Part shown: piece by piece, positions 20,501-30,504 of the stretch | Layout of the letters: each line of letters starts with the position of its first letter | Numbering within the stretch: position 1 is the first letter of the stretch | Source of the DNA: Aricia agestis | Taxonomy: Eukaryota > Arthropoda > Insecta > Lepidoptera > Lycaenidae | DNA length: 64,000 nucleotides | Reading direction: 5' to 3' | Assembly (NCBI RefSeq): GCF_905147365.1 | Contig: NC_056423.1 | Coordinates: forward strand, 7,606,501-7,670,500 | The notes under the pieces: model-generated | Databases searched by the model: none | The model's input: only the letters and a program-made list of their open reading frames with translations | What the model was told of the DNA's origin: nothing | Made by a program: the position numbers and the translations under genes

Positions 20501-23500
20501 TTAGGAGCTGACGCTCAAACTGAAAGTCGCGGGTTTGAATCCCGCCGAGGGGATGAAAGTTTTCAATTTGTATCTCTTTAATGAGCAGCTTATATGCTAC
20601 TTGTTACTATGTTTTAGTTGAGTAAGATCATCTGTAAAAATAACTTACTGGGGACATTTATCCATGCAGTATTATTAGACATAAGGGACATTAAATATAC
20701 TCCGAAAGTTACAAACCAAAGTGGTGTGAAATTTCGTGCGACTTCACCACTTTTTCTAGAATATCATTATAACTTTTTCTCAAAAGAAATTTTGGTCGTA
20801 ATAAAAGTCGAATTAAGCCTTTGAAGTTAACACGAAACAGCCAAGTTTTTTAATGAACAATAATTTGTAAAGAGATGCCGAAAAATCTTGATCACTACCA
20901 GTTTGTTTGTGAAAATTTAAAAGTAAAGCCAACTAATTATGGCGTCGCAGGCAACGCCTACGGAAGTCAATTTAACTTTTTCACTGCGAAGGAAAAAGTC
21001 GCTTCCCGCTGTCTGTCCCCTTACATTAGTGCTAGATGACGCCCGCAACTTCGTTGGACACGGGAACCGCATATTTTTCCGGGATAAAATGGTTTCTATG
21101 TCCTTTCCCGGGACTCAAATTATCTCCATACCAAATTTCAGCAAATTCGGTTCAGCAGTTGGGGTGTGAAGAGGTAATAGACAGACAGACATACTTTCGC
21201 ATATATATATTATCCGAGGGTTCATCTACTTAAGAGTCCGGGTGCCATCGCAATTCTCATACAAACGTAATACCAAGATAATTTCCCATACGAGAATATT
21301 TACCATATTTGAGTTATTATTCAGCTTAAGATAGAAATTACCTAGGTTCCAGTGGCGAAGAGTCCATATAACCCGATTACCGTCGGCTTCCCTTTTGGAA
21401 AATCGAATCTATGGGCCAAATACATTTTTATCTAATAAATATTTTACATAAGTACTTAAAAAACTTTGAATTCACTAAACGCCTACAAAATTGTATATGC
21501 AATAAATTTTTCTCTCACTTGAAATAGTTTCAATTAATAATTAATCGCCTACAAATTTATATAGGCAATGCAACGTGAAGCCGTAGAACATCTCCGGTAG
21601 AAGCCGATAAATTAGCGGGTTATTTCTTCATACAACGATATTTCATAGTAAAAATCTGTCCTTTTCATTCCTGTGAACTGATCGTCATGTTCTGTCTCGT
21701 TCTAGCACGCGCGAATATACTCGGAAATAAGCCGATACTCGGCGAGTTATTACGGAGAAAGGTTAATTAGCAACGCACAAGTGCGAGCGAGAAAGACGAA
21801 TCAATGAAGTAAAATTGTTATGAGTCAAATGGCGGATGAGTGTTTGTAAACAACTTGTTTGTTTTGTGTTTAAATGTCGAATGTTATTTGTTTTAGCGTT
21901 AAAAAGAGTGCAGTGTCGCGAATTTAAATTAATTTGTTTTGTGATTTGTTAATTGTGACTCGTACAGCTGAGACTGTTGTCTGACAGATTATTTGCTGTC
22001 GAAGGAAACTTCGTTTTCCAAACTTAGTTTTGAATGACCGTATGTGCCGTCAGTCGTCACGCATACAACTTAACTCAGAAGGCATTTTTCAAAGGTATCA
22101 TTATCAAACTTGAAACTCGAACATTGTTGAACATCAATGCTGAGCGTTTTGGTAAGTAGATTTTTTACTCCGGCTTCCCTTCCGAAAATATTCACCCTTC
22201 GCCACTGCTAGGTTCCTGTACAAAGATTCACTGAAAAATATTTACATAAGTACCAAAAATATTATGATATTTTCGTATGTAGAAATTATCTTGGTATGAC
22301 GTTTGTATGAGAATTGCGATGTTACCCGGACTCTAACGGCCGTTCCCAATATTTGATCTATCTCTGGTTTTGCCCTACTAGAGATAGGAATAGCTCACAT
22401 TAGACATTAGAGACATACATTTTATGTCAATTGTGAGCTATTCCTATCTCTAGTAGGGCAAAACCAGAGATAGATCAAATATTGGGAATGGCCGTTAATG
22501 ACTTCTATGTCATGTATTTAATTTAAACTAATAAGTTGTATGGAAATGATAATTAGAAACAAATAAACGCTATTGAGCACTCGTATTTCATAAATAAAGC
22601 CCTATTTACAAAACAAATGAGCTAATTATAATAATTTACAATTGAGCTGCCTTCCAAACTTAATGAATAAATTATTAACATTCTGTTTGAAATTATAATT
22701 TTATTGTAATTAAGATATCTACCACCAAGTACGTGCTCATGTGCTTCCGAAAGCTAATTGAAATAATTGAATTAAGTTATTAAATTAAATACGTGTGGCT
22801 CTCCGCGACTGCCGCGGTAATATTGCATAGCATTTTTTATCAACTTATGCAATTATAACTCGCTTACGTCTCCTAGCACGCACACAAACACCGTGCTGAA
22901 GTCTGCCGAACTGAAACGACAGTAGACTATGCGTGTTAGGTGTTTTTCGTTACGGATACTTGATTCGGTCGCCGCACTCAAAGCCCGCGATATAAGCGAT
23001 GCAATAGCTTAAAAACAAAGTTTTCAGCAGTGAGCGAGCTGATGATGATGGACTGGTAGAAAGAACACTCTTGAAGATGACAGCTTTAGATCTACCCATT
23101 CGTTTGGGTGCTACGATGCACAGCCAAATACACACACATACAGTCAGATAGACAGGCAGACATGTCAAACCATAACCCCTCTGTCTTCGTAGGAAGTTAA
23201 TGGTGTTTCGTAGCAACAGCTTGCTTAAATAATTTACAACAAAATTAATCAGTCATTTAGGTGACTTTAGATGAAAATTTTAAATAAACACAAAGGGTAG
23301 GTGGGTAATTTAAATTTAGTTATGTCACGTGTCCCATAACGCAAACTCTAGTTTAATTACCAGTTAAAACTGTATAATTATGCGCGTTACTAATTCAGTA
23401 AAATTTTAACTACAAATTTTAACTTGTTACAACTTTTTGATACCTTTGTTAACTCAAAAAGTACATTATTTTTCAGGACAAACAATTAAAAATCTATTGC

Positions 23501-26500
23501 ATAGCTTTTATCGCGGGATTTGAGCGCGGTGACCGAATCAAGAAATTCCGTAACGAAAAAAACCTAACACACTAAGTGCCTTATCACACTGGCGATTAGC
23601 GAGCTATTTTAAAAGCGACGCGACTGCGCAGCGCACACGCCGCGATTGGGCGGCGTGCACGTCGCGACAGCGCAGCGTCGTCGCGGCGTGGCGTGGACGC
23701 CATTTTGTACACTCGTCTACACAGCATATTATTATTATACATATATTCTAGACTCGTCTAGGGAGTGACGTAAAAATCCATTTTGCTGCTGAGTGTCCAA
23801 AACGTCGAAGGCAAGCTGCGTGCACGCCGCGCAATCGCGGCATCATCGCGGCGTGTGCGCTGCGCAGTCGCGTCGCTTTCAAATCGCTCGCTAATCGCCA
23901 GTGTGATAAGGCCCTTAACTCCGACCGGTACAGCGGTGCGTCATTGTGCCAAAATTCGTTTATCGCTCGGGAACCGTACATTTTTCCGGGACAAAGAGTA
24001 TCGTATGTCCTTTCCCGGTCTCAAAGTATCTCCAATCTCCATACCCAGAAAAGCCGGTTCAGTGGTTTGGGTGTGTTGCGAATATCTTATATGTCCGGTT
24101 TGTACATAAAGTTAATATACCTAGCGGAATAGAGAAACAAAGACCTGAGCAAGAGAGATGTCACTATCAGTAACACTGCGCGGCAAAAAGAGACGTGTGA
24201 TGCATGACAGCAGCACTCTTTTTTTGACGTCCAGTCGGCACGTGCCGCACGTTGACAATTTAATCTCATAGAATTATTCATGGTCAATCATGCTTGTGTA
24301 AGTGTATACGTACACATATTTTTCACACAGATGAAAACCAATTTCGGTTTCGTTTGACAGCTCGAGATTGTTGCTCTATTCCGCTAGGTATATTTACTTT
24401 ATGGGTTTGTATGTTTTTTTGACAGTAGTTTATTTTTTCACTAGCGTTATTGAATGGTTATTTTTGATGCTAGCCAATTAAAACCTACAGTGAATAGAAC
24501 TCCTGTAAAAATTACAGAAACAACTGGATAGAAGTAGTGAAGGTTTCTCAAAGTAGATTAAGCCTGGCCTGACCTTTTATTTTGCAGAAAAATTCAGTTC
24601 CGCATTCCACGGTATATTGGGGACACTCAAATAAAATTCCATTCTGTTCTTTGTGAGCTAGGCATAATTTATATTAACGCCCGAACGCGCGGTTTCGCGG
24701 CTAAACCGTAAGATTACAAGCAAAATAATTATGTATGACGTATGTAAAACGCAGCGCGACCGCAAATCCTTACATATACAGTGTGTAACAAAAACTAGTG
24801 ATAATACTTTAGGGTGTGTACATGGTCCTTGTAGAGAGTTCACTGTGAAAGTAGCAGCTCGGAAAGACGAATTTTTTTTTCACTTTTGTATGGGCAAGAG
24901 CCCGAGCGTCACGAGTTTCCCCATACAAAAGTGAAAAAAAATGTTGGTCTTTCAGCACTGCCACTTTCACAGTGAACTCTCTACAAGGAACACGTAAACA
25001 CCCTAAAGTATTATTACTTGTTTTTGTGACACCCTGTATATATTTGCTTGTGATCTCGCGGCTCGCTTAAAAAGTATTTTATTACTCTGCTATTTTATTG
25101 TGTATTAAAAACGCCTCCGTGGTCTTATCTAGTGGTATAATAGAGCGCGGCTCTTGACTCGGAGGTCGTGGGTTCGATTCCCGCGTTGGAAACATGTTAT
25201 TACCAAGTTTGGTTAGGACAATGCAGGCTGATCACCTGATTGTCTGACAAGTAAGATGATCCATGCGTCGGATGGGCATGTAAAAAATCGGTCCTGCACC
25301 TGATCCCTCGCCGGTCGTGTCGGTCTTCCGTCCCACAAGCTTTATCCACACTGTGCTTTTTTCTGTTCGTCAAGGGCATGCGTTATAGCGCAGTCAACAG
25401 CGAACGTGAGGCATGCCCGCGACGCATGCCCTGACCGTATCCAAAACTTCAAAAATGACAATATTGCAATTGGCGTTGCGTTCCTTGACGCATTCAATTA
25501 TTTAATGCGCCAATATGAAAGTTGATGACGAAAATTGAAGATGAAAGTGCACAGTGTGGACATAACTAATGGGTTATGAGAGTAAAGGAATAGAGAGTGC
25601 TCTTGTGCACACACTTGGGCACTATAAAATTACTCCTGCGTAGCTGACCTGGTTTCAATGAAACCGGCCACCGTCACCAAAACCGGTATGGGAGCTATGT
25701 TTTTATATTATTGTGTTAGAGTAGTATAATCGATTGCGAACGGTCAAACAGGAAATTAGAAACGGGCAGCTGCATGACAATTATATGACTTGGGTCAATG
25801 GAGATTAGACTACTGTAGAGTTCTACTAAAGTCTATTCGCCGTATAATTGTCATAATATTCGGCTGTTAAAGTGTGAAGAGGAAACAGACAGTTAGACAC
25901 GTATATTATATATTATTACTGATTACCGTAATAAACGTAATATAAAATAATTCTAAGTATAAGTCATAAAGAAAATTAGAAAATTGTCAACTATTAATAA
26001 TTAATTATCGGACCGCTACGTCTAGTCGCCATAACTATTTTATGCTCTAACTCATTTTGAGCCTCTGTGGTGCAGTGGTTTTGACTCGGAGGTCGTGGGT
26101 TCGATTCTCTCGTTGAAAAAAATATTTTTTTCCACATTTGGCTAGGGCAATGCATAGTCACCTAACAGTCTGACAAGAAAGATGATTCATTTATGCGTCG
26201 GATGGGATGAAAAGACGGTACTGCGTCTGCTCTCTCCCCAGACGTGTCGGTCGTCCGTCCCACTGGAAATTATGAGAGTGAAGGAAAAGAGAGTGCTCTT
26301 GTATACCTACTGCGCATAGACTTGGATTATGACTTCTGCATAGCTGGCCTTTTTCCTTTTGACGACGCAAGTGCAACGCTCTACGCTCCGGTTTGGGGAT
26401 GTGCCTCAGTTAAGATGAATTCCGGGAGGATCGGTGGGCCTAGACAAGCGACAAGCGATTATCGTAAAAATGCCACAAAATGTGTGGGATTTGACATTAG

Positions 26501-29500
26501 ATTTCGCTAGCGAAAATGTCAAATCGCATACATTTTGTTAGCGTTTACGATAATCGCTTGCCACCTGGCTACTGGCCAACGAGAATCGCCAGCCGACCCA
26601 CTAAAACCACCTGTGGTTTGCCATCAGCTGTTAACCGGAGAGTGTCCTATATCCATATATTTTTGATTGGCGATTCTATAAAGGAGCGATGAAGAAATCA
26701 TCTTGGCCAAGATAAAAAGAAGGGGATTTTGTTTTAATGAAACCAGCCACTGTCACCGAAACTTACCAGTTAAGTCTATATGTCGTATGTCGACCAGGTC
26801 TGTGACTAGGGGCGCGAGGGCTCGGGAGTCCAACGCGCTGCACCCGGTGAGTGCCAGGTGCGTTATGTTGCGGAAGGTCGCCGCTAGTAGCTGTGCTCCG
26901 GCTAATGTCACCTGGAAACATTGTCATCGTCATCATTAAACATCATCAACAACTTTATCATTATCAGACAAGTCGAAAAGTAGTCGTAGATAAGTCTAAG
27001 TAGGTCTGCGCAGATTATTATTACACGTCGCATGTCTACCCCAAGCCCCAATTCAGCTTTTTTAATCCATAAAGGTGATCGCACATTTATCAGCACGCAC
27101 GCGCCGACCGCGTCGCATTTTGTATGAAATGATGTGAAACATTCGTCCGCACCGTACGCGCCGCATTTCGTGTAAGCTATGCAGTGCCTTCGACGCGGCG
27201 AATACGGTTGAAAATAATATTCTCCAGTCGATTCAGAGTTACCACACACGACGCGTAGACGTCTCACGCAATTGACATCTGTCCAAATCCATACAAAATG
27301 CCGCGCCGCCTCGCCTCGTCGCGTTGCGGTCTGAATTGACCCTCATGTGTCAATCAAACGTCAAACGACTGTTTTGTGTGTGAGAAAAACGTGTTTGCTT
27401 CGTTTGATATTATGTTTGAGAGTACCTTATTTTTGTTGTTTACAGTTTACCGCAAATACATCGCAATATACAGCTAAGCTGTATTGTTAAACTAACATAT
27501 CAGAATACAGGTGAATAACCTGTCCATTTGGCCCCATGCGTGGTTAACCATAAAATAAATGGCACAATAATATATGTAATAAAATAAAAAGAAAAGAAAT
27601 GACACATTTAATATCCAAGTGGACGTTAACCTGATACATAGCAGGCGATATCTGGGACAAACAGCGACATTTACCACAATAGGGTTTTATTGGGCAATTT
27701 CATAATTTGTTAAAGGTAATTTTTACCCCCAACGAAAAAGAGGAATTGTATAAGTTTGTCAGTCTTTGTGCTCGTGGCATATAGAACCAATAGTATCGCG
27801 ACGACACGTCGTCTGCTGCAGCTTCATGTAGCCGGCTTCCAACTTGTACCAACCCTTCGATCGTGGAAAAACGAGACGCAATAGAATTTCTATTGTGTCT
27901 CGGTCACCGCCCACCTGTGACCGTATGGGGCTTTTTGTTCGACTTTTGACAACGTTTCTGTCAATATTCTGATATGACGTGTGTGACATGTCGGATTTGG
28001 TCGGATTACTGTATCTCTCTGCTCCGTCCCTGGCGTAATATTCCTTATTGAAAACACTTCAAAATTTTCTGCAGTACAGGTTCTGCAGAGCTATTTTGAT
28101 TCCACGGCAGTAAGTGAGCTCACGATGATTTTAACTAAATGCTAAGAACGCTTTCGATCATGTTAGCTTTCAAACGAGCAAAACTAGATCAAAATCCACC
28201 CGTTTGGATGCTGCGTACAGCGCTTGCGCTGTATTTCGCCGAGTGGGTAAGTTTACCAGAGGTCCAATCCCATACCTTTTCCCTTCCCTACCCTCTCCTA
28301 TTTCCTTCCCTACCCTCCCCTATTACCCTATTCCCTCTTAAAGGGCCGGCAACGCACCTGCAGCTCTTCTGATGCTGCGAGTGTCCATGGGCGGCGGAAG
28401 TTGCTTTCCATCAGGTGACCCGTTTGCTCGTTTGCCCCCTTATTTCATTTAAAAAAAAACTGTATGATACCAAAATTTAAAGCTTCCTTACACTCACCGG
28501 GCTGGCCTTAGTCCGCCACTCTCGTACCGCGCTGACGAAGGGCCCCGCTCGTGCGTGCGCGCATCGTGCCGCGACGTCCAACGGTCCGGCGGAGCGGACG
28601 CGCCGCCACGGCTCCGGACGGGCGACGAGACGCGACACGAACCGCGACCAGCGACGACAGACGCGCGACATGCGACATAGGTCTGATACCTGGAAGGTGG
28701 AATATTTTGGTTTGGTTAAATTAGGTTTATAGTCTAAAGGCAAATATGTCATACTAGCTGTTGCCCGCGACTTCGTCCGCGTGGACTTCAGTTTATAGCG
28801 CGCGATGTCAACAAAATTGGTGTCAAAAGCTTTTATAAAAAAACCCTGGTACCCCTTAAATCAATACAGCTGTGCAGTGTGCAAACAATAAGTACTTCAT
28901 TTTTGTATGTTAAACTTTATATATTATGCCAAATTTTAAAGCTTATTTAGCCCCCCAATTACACAACTTTACCCATAAACTATTTATCATTGATAGGTTT
29001 AGCCCCAATTTCACCAACGTCTGTTAGTGTTAACAGCTTGTTAAAATATCCTGTCTTCTCTTTCATTCATATGAAAAACGAAACAGCTATCGTGATACTA
29101 ATTCGAGCATTAACTTTAACAGTCGTTGGTGAAATTTGGTCTTAAGGTTACGTCACTGCCTGCACAGATAAAGTACTGAGTTATTTAATACCGTAGAATA
29201 GATATAACAATCGAAAAAAATCGAGACTTAAATGTAAGATGATACCACCTCTTATAGAAAGACTTTTGAGCAAGCGTCAGCGCGATGTAGAAGACGCACG
29301 GCGCCATCTATTATGAATTTTTTGAACAAATTTACGACCCTTACAACCCTTTTTTCCAGTAAAAAAGTAGCCTATGTCCTTTCTCAGGCTTTTGACTATC
29401 AGTATACAAAATTTCATTACAATCGGTTCGGTAGTTTTGGCGTTTGGCGTGAAAGCGAGACTGACAGACAGACAGACAGACAGAGATACTTTCGCATTCA

Positions 29501-30433
29501 TAATATTAGTACAGATTATGTGCATACTGCACAGCTGTTTTTGGGTATTTTGATTAATTAAGGGCCGCGCTACACCGGAATGGCAGCGGCGAGGCGAGCA
29601 CTTTCAGCGCTGCCATTCCGGTGTAGCGCGCTGCGCGGCCCTAAGAGGGGTACCACTTACCAGGGTTTTAAAAAGTTTTTAAATTTGACACAAATTTTGT
29701 TGACACCGCGCGCTATAAACTAAAGTCCACGCGGACGAAGTCGCGGGCAACAGCTAGTTATGAATAAAAACAATAATATATAATAAAGTAGGTATGATTA
29801 GTTCTGTTATAATAATGAAGTAAAAAATAAAGCGCCATCTGTTTTCATATATTAGAATTAAAATGTAAAAATATTTTTTGGATGGAATATAGGCCAACAC
29901 AACACACTCGAACTCCTTAGAAATGCAGTAGGAGTTCTATAAGATAAGATAGATTGATTATTATTATAGCAAGTGATAATATTATTAAACATAATATTCT
30001 AACGTATTAAAAACTATAAACAAAAACATAATAACTAATAAGTATGATTAGTTCTATGTTACAACGAAGTAAAAAAAAAGCGCCATCTGTTGAATAGTAT
30101 TAGAACTAAAATGTTCATTGCATCGCGTCGATATATTTCTGGATTTTTTATAATATTATACATAAAATATATTTAAGATTTTTGAAATATTATTTTAATA
30201 CACATCCAAGACCCAGGAACATTGAAAACTTTTTGTTCCGCCTGCGGGACTCGAACCCAGGACCCCCGGGATGAGCGCTGGCCACGCGCAATGCGAAGTA
30301 ATTTTCATCGATATTTTCATGGAAATAAGATATTTTCCCACATCAAAATGTAGCCTATGTCCTTTCTCAGACTCTAGAATAACTGTGTACAAAATTTCAT
30401 TGCAATCGGTTCAGTAGTTTTGGCGTGAAAGCG

Positions 30434-30504
<71 letters not shown>

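Noticed and set aside
25111..25190. Possible tRNA gene
   Set aside because: A and B boxes are present but the acceptor stem does not pair and the body continues as a dispersed SINE with copies at 26059 and 43444.
30434..30504. CRISPR-like regular repeat
   Set aside because: A pure tetranucleotide microsatellite without spacers, in a eukaryotic background.
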